DNA from: Gavia stellata
Lineage: Eukaryota; Chordata; Aves; Gaviiformes; Gaviidae
DNA: 64,000 nucleotides
Assembly (NCBI RefSeq): GCF_030936135.1
Contig: NC_082613.1
Span: 930,001 to 994,000, forward strand
Direction: 5' to 3'
How positions within the stretch are numbered: the first letter of the stretch is position 1; the number at the start of each line of letters is the position of its first letter. The notes below the pieces were generated by a model, which was not told where the DNA came from, ran no database searches, and saw nothing but the letters and a program-made list of their open reading frames with translations. This document shows positions 51,701 to 62,033 of the stretch, in pieces. The translations under genes and the position numbers were made by a program.

Positions 51701-54367
51701 GGGAGGAGGAGAGGAGCAGCACCGCAGCGTTCACATTGCTTAATGCACTGCCGACGTCCAGGCATGCGCTGCAGCCACGGGCTTCGTACAAGAAGCCACG
51801 AAGCCTCGAGCCCGGCAGCGCTCCGGCCCCGCTGCGGCCGCTCCCCGGGGACGGGGCCTGGCGAGCAGGGCCCCCCGGGACAGCCGACCCGCTGACTCCG
51901 GGCCCCGCCCGAGTTTTGCAACACCAGTTCCTCCCAGCTTTGCCAAACTGGTCCAAGGCCGCGCCGCGCCGCCGGCCGCCCCGAGAGCCGCCCGAGGGGG
52001 GCCGGTTGCGCTCCCCGGCCGGGCCGTGCCTTGGAGCCCGCGGCCCCCGGCTGCCCCCCCCGCCCGGGCCGGGCTGCTTTCGGTTTTCCTCCTCGGGAAA
52101 ACAGGTCGGCCCTTATCAGGTGCGTTTCCCCAGTAGGTGGAGAGACGGCGGGGGGGGGGGACAGCCGGACTTTGCCTCCAGACAGGGGCATGCATATGAA
52201 AAGGCTGGAGGGAAGCCTTGTGCAGGATGGCTGGGATGGCAGCCATCGCCCGAGCCCTCTTTGAATAACAAAAAGAAAGAAAGGACCCCAATGGCCGGGG
52301 CGCGCTCCCTCCGGGCTGCCTCGGGGCTACCGCGCACACCAGCGGCCTTCAGCCCCCCCCCAAGGCGCGCATCTCCCCCTAATCCCGGGAAGAAAAGAGC
52401 TGCCGGGCTGGCGGTTCAGCAAGAAAGGGAGCCCAGCCCGGCAGAGCGGCTGGCGGAGAAGGGCAGGCTCCCCCCGCCCCTGCCCGCTTCCTGCGCCTGG
52501 CCCCTCTCCGGCCCCGCGCTCCGGCGCTTCCCTCCATTTTCCCCCCGCTTCCTCCCGGCCCCGGCCCCGCAGCAGCCCTCCGCGGCCCCCCCGGGCTGCG
52601 GGTGCCGCCCGCTGCCTCGCGGGTGAAAGGAAAGAAACAAAAAACCAACCGGCCCCTCCTCTCCCAGTGAAGACCAGGCCGGAGAAGTCTCCCGGGCAGC
52701 CACCATCACAGCCAGCCGCTGCTCCAGCCGCTCTAGGCTCTTTACCATGCTCATCTCGGCCGCGTCCCGCTGAGGCGAGCCACGCCGGCTCTCCCGAGCC
52801 CCCTGCCCAGCGAGGGGCCCGGCGCGGAGCCGGTGCCCGGGCCGGTGCTGCCTGCGGGCGGGGCCGGGGGCTGCGGGGGCCGCGCCGTCGCGCAGGTGGG
52901 TCCCGCTCCGCGCCGGCAGGTCCTCGGTCCCGGCGGCTACTGCGGCATCTTCCCCTGCACCAGAGGACACACAGCGATGACAACGACACCTCGGCGGCCC
53001 CGTCTCCCCCCGCCCGCCCCGCAGAGCGGGGCTCAAGCCTCCGGCCCTCCCCAGAGCCGGGGGCTGCGGCAGCCCGGCTCATTCCCCCTCACTTCATTAC
53101 AAACTCGGAAAGCGGAGCCAAGAGGCAGGGAAGGCAAGTCCTGCTGCGGGGGCAGCACGTTTCAGCCCCCTCGCTCCGCCTCCTGCCCCCTTGCCGAGGG
53201 AGTCGGTGCGGCATCAGCGCTCGCCCCCGGACCAGCGCTCGCCCCGGGTGGCCACCGCTGCTGCTCCTCCCTCCCTCCCGCAGTCCCGGGACTTGTGCCC
53301 CGCGTTGGGGCCGCTCCGGAGTTCACTCCTCTTTCTCCGATGCTCGCCCGCCCCTGCCTCTCCCTCCCCCGGAGCTTCTCCCCGGGCTGGGGAGGAGGAG
53401 GAGGGTGCCGGCAGGGCTCCCCCCGCGCTCCCCCCGGGTCGGTACCTGCCGGCTGGGCCGGTGCCCGGCAGCTGAGCGCGCCCCGGCCCCGGCCGCCCCC
53501 TCCCCTGCGGCCCCAGCCCCGGGGAGGCTTCACGCCCGCGGCGCCGGCCGGGAGCCGCTGTCCTGCGAACAGAGGAAAAGCAAGATGCGCTGACAGATCC
53601 CGGGCCCACGAGCCGCACACAAAGTGCTCAGCCCCGGCAGCTCTGCCGCCGCATCCCGGGCTCCCGGAAGCCCTCCCCGTGCCCCCCTGCCGGGGGGCGG
53701 CGCTGGCCGGGGCCCGCCGAGCCACGGGCAGGGTAACCCCAGCCCGCCCCAAGCCCTCCCCGGGCCGCCCCCCCGCCCCGAAGCCATCACTTGCCGTTTC
53801 ACCGACGGGAACCCGAGGGTTTGCCGTGCTCCAGCCGCGGCCCCGGGCTCTGCCCCTGCCCCGCTCCCCGCGCCCGTCGCGGCATCGCCGGCGCGCAGGG
53901 GGTCCCCAGCACCCGGCCCGACCCCGCCGTGACAGCCCCGCGACGCGCCCCCGGGATCCGCGGCCGCGGCGCCTCCGCGGGCAACTCCCGACACTTGCGA
54001 CGGGAGCCGGAGGGGCGGGCGGGACCGGGAGGGAGCCCTGCCCGCGGCTGCGGGGGCACCGATCCCCCCCAAACCCTCCCGGGGGCCGAGCGCCGGCAAC
54101 AAGTGGCGGCGGGGCCCGCCGGCCCCTCCCCCGAGCCCCCGGGGCGGAGCGCCGCGAGTCCCCGGGAACCGGGCGCGGGGCCGCCCGCCCGGCCGGGGCC
54201 GGGTCCCCGCCCGCCCCCCGGTGCGCCCGGGGCCGGGTCCCCGCCCGCCCCATTGTCCCCCGCCGCCGCCGCGGCGCACAACAAAGCCGCCCACGAGGAT
54301 GCGCCGCGGCTCCGGCCCGGGCGGCCGCCGCCGCCACCCCCCGCCCGGTGCCCGGTCCCGCGCTCAC
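48771..54367 (-). other. DNMT3B: DNMT3B first intron
   Basis: Between the 5'UTR exon donor and the ATG exon acceptor. No further coding exon was recognised apart from a weak candidate near 52.7 kb. The left part is ordinary GC-rich intron and the right part merges into the promoter CpG island. Confidence 0.6.
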
Positions 54368-54480
54368 CTGCGCCGCGGCGGGACGCGCCGTCCAGCGGGG
54401 CTGCTCCGCCGCTCGCCGCCGCCCGCGCCCCGGCCGGCCCCCGACAGCCCCGCGCTCCGGTTACATGGCGCTTTAACCCT
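54368..54480 (-). other. DNMT3B: DNMT3B 5'UTR exon 1 (approximate)
   Basis: A strong donor GTGAGCG follows GCCGCGGCGCAG on the minus strand (exon edge 54368), inside the CpG island and upstream of the ATG exon acceptor at 48770. The start site near 54480 is estimated. Confidence 0.55.
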
Positions 54481-54594
54481 GCCCGTGCTGGGCAGCCCCT
54501 CCTCCTCCGCCGCCGCCCCACGCCCGCCGCGCCGCACGCGGGGGAGGGGAGGGGAGCGCGGGGTCCGCACCGCACCGCGCCCGCCCGGCCCCCC

Positions 54595-54990
54595 GCGCCC
54601 CCGGTCGGCACCCCCCCGGGGCCCCGCATTCCCCCGGGTCAGCACCCCCGGGGCCGCGCATCCCCCCACCGCGGCGCCGCACCCCCGGGGCCCCGCATCC
54701 CCCCACAGCTCCGCATTCCCCCGGTGCCCCGCACCCCCGCGGCCCGGCACCCCCCCGGGGCCCCGCACCCCCGGAGCCCCAGTATCGCCCCGCTGCTCCG
54801 CATCGCCCGGGGCCCCGCATGCCCCCCCCGGGACCCGCAATCTCCTCCCCGGGGCTCAGCATCCCTTTCCCGAGGCTCCACAGCCCCCCCCGCGACGTCT
54901 CGCATCCTCCCGGGGCTCCCCATCTCCCGGTGCCCACCGGCGCCTGCTGTCCCCCCCCAGCACCCGACATCCCCCCAGGGCTCAGCATGC
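54595..54990. repeat. Degenerate GC-rich tandem repeats
   Basis: Imperfect repeats built on CCCCCGGGGCCCCGCA, of irregular length, just upstream of the DNMT3B start. They form runs of C and short palindromes (CCCCGGGG). Confidence 0.7.
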
Positions 54991-57900
54991 CCCCGGGGCT
55001 CGACCCTCGGAGCCCCCCGCGGCAGTGGAGCCCCCCCGGGGGAGAAGGGGCACCCCGGGGCCAGGCAGAGCCCTCGCCCCACCGAGCCACCCCTCTGCCC
55101 ACCGGCTCTCCATCAGCGCTGTGCCCCTCGCAGCGCGGCGCGGGCAGACAAAGCCTGGCGAGTTTTACGGTCAGGTTTGGTCTGTTTGTTCTTTCCCTTC
55201 GCCGTACGGAGGCGAGACACTTGCGAGGGCTGTGCTGGGGACGAGGAAACCAGCCTGCGCCTCTCCCGCCCGGGACAAAGCATCCAGAGTCCACGTGGGG
55301 TATAATCTTCTCTGCTCGCTTGCTATTACTTCTAGATCCAGCGGAAAACTCTGTAACAGTAAGAAGAAGGAATATGGTTATCCAGGTGTGATAGAAATAA
55401 GCTTCCAAGGCCAGGGGGGAAAACGAGTGAGTTAGCCAAAGTATCCGAACCCTGCGGGAAGGGCCTGGGCCAGCCCAAGGCCTGTACAGCAGGTTCCCCC
55501 AGACCACTCCTCCACCCCGGCAAAGCACAAGCCTGAAAAATGTGGCTGCACGAGCGAAAAAAGCCCTGCAAGTGAGCAAGAGAAGGGGCCGAGAAAGCTG
55601 GGCTGGATAAGCCTTCGGGAACACTGGAGCTCAGAGTTCACATAAAGACACACCGCGTAAACCTAAAGCGAATTTGCAACTCTGTCGAGTAGATTAAAAC
55701 CAAGCAAATGGATCTGACTCCTGTCTGGTTTTCCAAATTCGGGAAAGCAAAATGCTTTCGCGGGTTTCTAGGGCACTGTTAGGGTGGAATTAGCCCTTGC
55801 TTCAAGCATCCACGGGCTCCTCTCCCTTTCTACAGAAACCTTCCTGCCTCTGTTGGCCCCGCTGACCTGCCATCAATCTCCCGCCCCGCCGAAACGCCCT
55901 CTTTCTCTCGTTTCCCCTCAGTTATCATTTAATTCAGGAGAGCACGTCTGTGCATACTGGTTGTGAAAAAGGCCTGGTACCAAACAAAGCAGCTCCGGGC
56001 AGATTATCTGCCAAACCCTGACCCTTTTCCCTGTCTCTGCTGCACACAGCCACAGAAAGATGCTGCGAGTTTCTTTCCTAACAGTCAAGAGAGTTTGTAC
56101 GGCATCACACGGGGGGAAAAAAGGCACCTTTAAAGAGGATTTTGTATTCAGGCTCCTGCCAGGCATTTCTGGTACGCCGCGCCAGGCTCTCAGCCACTCC
56201 AGCTGGCAGCCTCTGCCGGGCAGGTACCGGAGCAACCCCCCCCACCGCTCCCCGCCAACCCTCAGGCTCCCCAGCGGGGACAAACGGAGGGACACGGCCC
56301 TGGGCCAAAGCTCCTCCGCTCCATCACTGGAGCGGCTGCGAGAAGCCGGGAAGCGTGGCCAGGGCTTGCGTGAGCAGGGAGCGGGGTCTGGGGAGAGGTG
56401 GGGGTCCCTCCCCACCCCGGGTGCAGGCTGCACGTCCTCTGCACACCGAGCCACGGACACATCCCTCCCCGTGAGGGAGTGGCTCTCCCATTGGCAGCAC
56501 AGCTGGACTGCCCAACGCTTCAGCAAAAAAGCATTCCAGCAAGAAGAGCCATTTTCACACCTGGCTGGGCTCCCTCGGCCAAATCCACGGAGCCGGTGAC
56601 CGACCAGCTGAAAGAGCCACTCTCTGTCACCCCCACAACAGAGTCAGACGGGACTGGCAATATCTCTTCACATCAGAAGTGACTCCTCATCCTCATCTTC
56701 CACTGTGAATGCTTCCAGCGACCGTGCCAGCCCTTCCACGTGTAACTCAGCACTCCCCACCCTGAATCCTCCTCCTCACCAAAGGCTGCTCGGCCGCTGC
56801 CTTCTCTGCAGTGTCCCCGGGTTATGGCACCAGGCCCAGCTCCTCTCTGTCCACCTTATTCTCCCACTTCAGATCTCTTCCTAAAATTCTCCTCCACCAC
56901 CCTGGCCAGGCAAAACACCCCCGTTCCCTGCACAGAGCTCTGCTGTCTCTTCCTTTGCACCCAAGCGTTTGAGTCGGGACCTGCTCCGTGTTTCATAAGA
57001 AACACATTAGAGATCCTAAACACAAAAAGCAATTGAGCAAATACGTGTCATTACCTACAGCCGTCAGCAGTGCAACCTTGTCATCTCTGGATCTGTGGGT
57101 CCCAGATTCCCAGACCCCAGTAGGTGCTTGTTTAGTCTTCTAGCAGGTACAGAGAAGCACCAGCACCATTAAATCACCTCGGACAGTTGCGAGCTCCTCC
57201 AGCGACCCTGAGGCAGGGAGCAGGAGGGACCTTTCCTTTCGCTGAAGCCGGCGGCGATGTGCCTGCTGAGTGCAGGCTTTGGGGTTTCCATGCCGGTGCA
57301 CGCACAGCAGCACAGCACACAGCACAGCAGCCCTTTCCCAGCCCGCAGCAACAATCATTTTCACTGCCTGGCATTCTTCACTGCAAGACCCCATTGGAGC
57401 ACGTCCCGTGGGATGTGTCCTTTTCTTCCACGAGCGGCTTCATGGCCTTAGCCCTCCACCCAGCCCCACTCTGACCACCCACCTCTCCGCCAGCTCCGCA
57501 CCATCGCGGCTCCCGGCGACCAGCCGCTCCTCACCACCGCTCCTCGGAGAAGCTCTCCTGCCCCTGGCATCTCTCCCAAGCCCCAGGGAGAGCCATGCTA
57601 CCCCGAAGCACAGTGGCAGGGCTCTGGCTACCGCGAGCAAGGTCTCTCCCCGCTGTGGGAAAGCCTCATCCTGCTGCCACATGTGGGAATACAGCCTCCA
57701 GCCTCCCCTGCAGCTGGGCTGGCTTTTCCCATCTGGGGGGAATTGCTGTTTACACCGAGATAGGAAGTGTTATCCCTCCTACATGAAGTTTCTAGACCTT
57801 CCTGTGGGCTAGCCAGGACCACATGATACAACCCTCTAATAAAAATAAGGTTAAAAATAAGTGTCGTCCGTGTAACCAGAACATGCAGAAAGTCTGCAGC

Positions 57901-58350
57901 CACGAGCATGTAAACTTCAAACGCAAAGGCACACAAAGAAAAATCTTCAATGCCTCTCTAACAAAGCTGGCCACAAAATCCTCTTTTTCCTAGAAAACAG
58001 GATACGCCTGCTATAGCCTAATCTGAAGTGACGAGGCCTCCCCAAACCGCCCTCCTAAGCACATACACTTTTATCGGGAGAAACGCTGCTCCCGGGGGTG
58101 GCTCCCAGCAGAGCCCCCTCCGCTCCAGGTCCAGAGCTGCTCCTGCCCTCCCGGGTAAGGGATTATCATCCTTGCTCACGGGCAGCGGAGCCCCGGCAGA
58201 GGAAGGGTTTTGCCTGCCGTCACAAGGCAGGAGCGTACCGGAGCCTGGCAGCAGTGCTTCCAGCTCCACTGCAACTTTGGCACGCGATGCTTGCAGTAAT
58301 TTACTCCTGTAGCAACGTTTGCCTGGGAGCAAACGGTGCAGAGAGAGGAA

Positions 58351-58404
58351 GGGGCATTAAACTGCAGGAGAAACTGAAGGGGCATTAAACTGCAGGAGAA
58401 ACCA
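58351..58404. repeat. 28-bp direct tandem duplication
   Basis: The sequence starting GGGGCATTAAACTGCAGGAG occurs twice, 28 bases apart (58351 and 58379), almost without change, which suggests a recent duplication. Confidence 0.9.
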
Positions 58405-59169
58405 GAATCCTGGTCTCAGAGATCTCGTTTGTATCAGCCCCCCCGGGAAGAGAACTAACCCCTCCGAAATTTCAGCTGGGCAATCTCCATCACACCAGCA
58501 AGCCGGGAGGACTTGCAGCATCCCTCAGCCCATGTAGAGAGACGTTCTCCCGAGCCCGCGCAGCCCAAGGCAGACACTGCAGAGGGGCAGAACACACTGA
58601 GAGCGGGTGGGCTCAGCACCAGCCGGCGCGAAGGACACCTGGGTTTTACCCCCGGCTCCTTCACACACTCTTAGCTTTTCCAGGCCTTTCTCAGGTCAGC
58701 GAGCACAGGCAATACTCCCCCACTTCAGGAAGGCGCTCCCAGGCTGACCTTTGAGTGACTGAAAAGTGCTTGGAGAGCTTTGGATAGAAAGTGGCATCAG
58801 AGACCAGGACGGTGACACGCCGGGATTTGATCTCTTGGGAATGTGTAATAAGGAGCCTTCCCCCAGTAACACTCTCCGAGTGCCGAGGAAGCTTTTCAAG
58901 TCTGTCAGGTGAAATGAAGCTGAAAAATGCATCTGAAGCAGGGCTGACCCTCTGGCTCGTTTTGGAGTGCCCCATTTTTAATACCCCATCCCCCTGTGTG
59001 CCCCCCCCCCCCCTTGCGTTTTGCAGCTGCTTTCACCCCAGTATTTGTGGTGCAAAGCGCGCATATCCGTAACTCCGAACTGCCTCCTCCCGCCCTGATG
59101 AGTCGATCAGCGACACGTTCTGCATGAGAATGGCCTGGCAGAGGCACCCATCGGGGCTGATGGCTGCCA

Positions 59170-59207
59170 GGGGACACAGGGGACACAGGGGACACGGGGG
59201 ACACAGG
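59170..59207. repeat. 9-bp tandem repeat GGGGACACA
   Basis: About four copies of GGGGACACA, one with an A to G change. Likely length-variable. Confidence 0.85.
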
Positions 59208-61601
59208 CTGCCTGCAGCAGGCAGGGACAGCCCTGGGGGCTCTGCCCACCTCGCTGGGGACCATCCTCCTGGCACCCCTATAACTAACCCAGGCCGTCAC
59301 CCTGCAACCTCCTCTCTTCTCCGAGTAAATCCCTTCCAGAACCGAGCGCTGGCAGAACCCCACCTGCCCGCCAGCGCAGACCGCCAGTGCCGTACCAGGG
59401 GTCGTGGCACTCCTGTGCCACGCTGCAGCCAAACCAGCATCCCAGGAGGTGGGACAGCCGAATTTCCTGGTGATTGTTTGAGCAGGATGTTATGAGCACG
59501 TACCGCAGCTTAAACTCTTCTTCTTGGATCCTGTCACTCAACTTTCCCCAAGAATTTGGTTTGCTGCCTGGGAAATTGTTAAGCAAAGTTGGCTTCTCCC
59601 TCCTGCATGCTCACACAAGCACACACGCGTGTGCTGGGACCGTCCTTAATGAGTTCCTACAGCATCACCCTGGAAAGACACAGGGGAGTAAAGACGGGTC
59701 ACAGGCTGCTCCTGCGCAGCTAGTCCTGGCCTACAAACCAGACGGAAAATCGCCTCTTTCCTTGTTCCAGTTTGTCGGCCACACAGTACAGGTGAATGAA
59801 TTTTGGTGGTTATGGAAGTGTGCAATTATTAATAGCAATTATTAATTTCCACTTGGGAAAATGTACATAAGGCTGTATGCAACATTTTAAGGCCAGGAAT
59901 ATCGTGTTCACACACACCGGCATCCCGTGCTACCCAGTCCGTAGATCTCCCTGAATGAGTTTTAGTTGAGATTAACTGTTTTTTAGAGACAAGCATATCC
60001 TGTGGTTTTAAACACGCTGATACGGCCAGTTCCCCACCGAGCCTGATAAATTGTTCCAATGTGAAAAATCTGCACCTTGTTTTAAGGTGCCCTCAATATT
60101 TAGGGTCAAACCCTGCGAGCAGCCCCACATGCAATTTCTTCACCCCAGCAATCCTACTCGATCGAGGTACACAGTTCCACCCTGCCGATACGAAACAGAA
60201 AATCTCCCAGCTGGACTAGGAGGTAGAGGGAGAAGGAAAGGAAGCCTGAACGCTCTTTCCAGCCAGACCACCGGTAAATACCTCTTAACTCCTCACCATT
60301 AGTGGTACTTTGCTGCTTAACTCCTCGTTTATGAACCACTACTGGGATATCTTCACAAGGAAAGGCACTATAAAATTTCCTACGCTCTCATTTGCAATTG
60401 AAAGTGTCAGTAATGAAACAGAAGCCTTCTGGGCTGCTGCAGTTTTACCTTCCACAAAGGCTTTTATCCGCCATCCCTCTGCCTGGGCAGGCAGCGAACA
60501 CCTTCCCGGGCAAAATAGATCAGACACATTCACTAACAGTGAAATAACCGCTGGGGAGTTTATTTTCCTGCTCTTGGAAAGCTGCGAAACAGCAGCTTAA
60601 GGCAAGGGAGTCTTGAAGTATGCGGTCAGCTCCATTGTCCTCTGCGTCCAGTTTTCCGGATCAAGGCCTTCCTCCCGAGCACAGGCAGAAACAAGACCAT
60701 GTAACAGAGGGAGAAGGCGATTTCACAACTCAGCTGCCTTCCTACATGTCTCAAATCGAGGAGACCTCCTGCTTACGGGTTGTGGCGAGAGCCTGGTTAC
60801 CATCTCCCCGCGAAACCCTGACCCCTCCGACAGCCAGACCCTTTCTGGCCGGGCCCAGCTGCCTCTTCACCTTCCTTACCCGAAACCTGTCCATCCCACG
60901 GAGCCCAGCCACGGGCCACCCATCACTGTGATGAGCTTGTGCCAGGCTCAGCAGCGGGCAGTGCTGGGCCGGCAGCCAGAGGGGGAAACTCACACCTGAG
61001 TTTCGGTCCCCAAGCAGAATTTTCAGGGGGAAAAAAAAAGACATTCACCCTATAAACTGTGGGGTTTAAACAATTTATTCGAGGTTTTTGTACAGAAAAC
61101 CAACTTACACTGTTCAGCGGCCAGCCAGACCTCCACCCCGCAGGTGAGGTTTAAGCCTCCGCGCTCTGAGGGCACCCACAGCTCCCTCCCTCCCTTCTCG
61201 CCTGGGCTTTAGGCTCCACACTCACCGGCAATCGCACGTTTCGCTCTCCGTGGAAGCGATCAAGTGCATAAAATTAAACATGTGGCTGAACGTCTCTAGG
61301 ATGGAGAACTTAGCGGAACGAAGAGTAAACGTTCATTGGCACAAACGCACAGACACATATATACATGTACCGCAGCTCTAACTTTGGGGTTCTACCGACC
61401 AGTTCTGGGCAGGAAAGCAAGAGGCTGTCCCAGACCTTCCCGTCCAAAATAACTGTTCTACAAACCGAAGAACAGCGCACGAAGGAGCGCTGGGAGGTGA
61501 ACCCAGCCACGCTCCCCCCTGCCCGCGTAGCTGCAGCCGGCCGACTGCGGGGCCTGGGGCACAGCACCGCCGCAAGCCCCGAGGTGGGCAACCGGGCACG
61601 C

Positions 61602-61730
61602 CGGCCACCGGCCCCACCGGCCACCCGTCCCGCCGGCCACCGGCCCCGCCGGCCACCGGCCCCACCGGCCACCGGCCCCACCGGCCCCCCGTCCCACCGG
61701 CCACCGGCCCCACCGGCCACCCGCCCGGTG
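61602..61730. repeat. 16-bp tandem array upstream of COMMD7
   Basis: About eight copies of CGGCCACCGGCCCCAC with few changes, itself built from 8-bp halves. It lies about 220 bp upstream of the COMMD7 ATG, within the likely promoter or 5'UTR. Confidence 0.88.
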
Positions 61731-61949
61731 CCAACGAGGGGCTCCCCCAGCGCCGTGCCCGAGCCGGGCCCGGCTGGGGATGGAGGGCGGGGGGAGCCCC
61801 ACCGGCCGCCCCCAGCCGCCCCCCTGCACCGGTGCGGGGCCGGGGCCAGCGGAGCGGCGGCGGTGCGGAAAGTGCGGCCGCCAATGCTCAGGCTGAGGCG
61901 GGCGCCGGCGCCGGGGCCGGGCGGGGCGGGCGGAGCCGCGGCCGCCGCC

Positions 61950-62033
61950 ATGGGGCTGCTCAACTTCACCCGCGACCCGGTGCCGGAGGCGGTGAGCGGC
62001 GACATGCACAACCTCAACCAGCTCAGCGCCCAG
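61950..62033 (+). CDS. COMMD7: COMMD7 exon 1 (coding part)
   Basis: 84 bp, 28 codons from ATG to CAG, donor GTGGGG. It encodes the family-conserved DPVPEAV segment. A GGGCC array begins three bases past the exon. Confidence 0.95.

Larger units (their letters stand above)
51750..55150. promoter_or_regulatory. DNMT3B: Large CpG island, DNMT3B promoter
   Basis: About 3.4 kb of very high GC with dense CpG covering the DNMT3B 5'UTR exon and part of intron 1. It generates many long overlapping open frames on both strands that are composition artefacts. Confidence 0.8.
55151..61495. other. Intergenic, DNMT3B to COMMD7 (divergent)
   Basis: The 5' flanks of two head-to-head genes. No exon with paired splice sites or a recognisable protein was found. 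Two short tandem repeats are listed separately. Confidence 0.55.

Noticed and set aside
52833-54476. Plus-strand open frame of 547 codons in the DNMT3B CpG island
   Set aside because: Low-complexity Pro/Arg/Ala/Gly, overlapped by other long frames on both strands, antisense to the DNMT3B 5' exon. Not protein-like.
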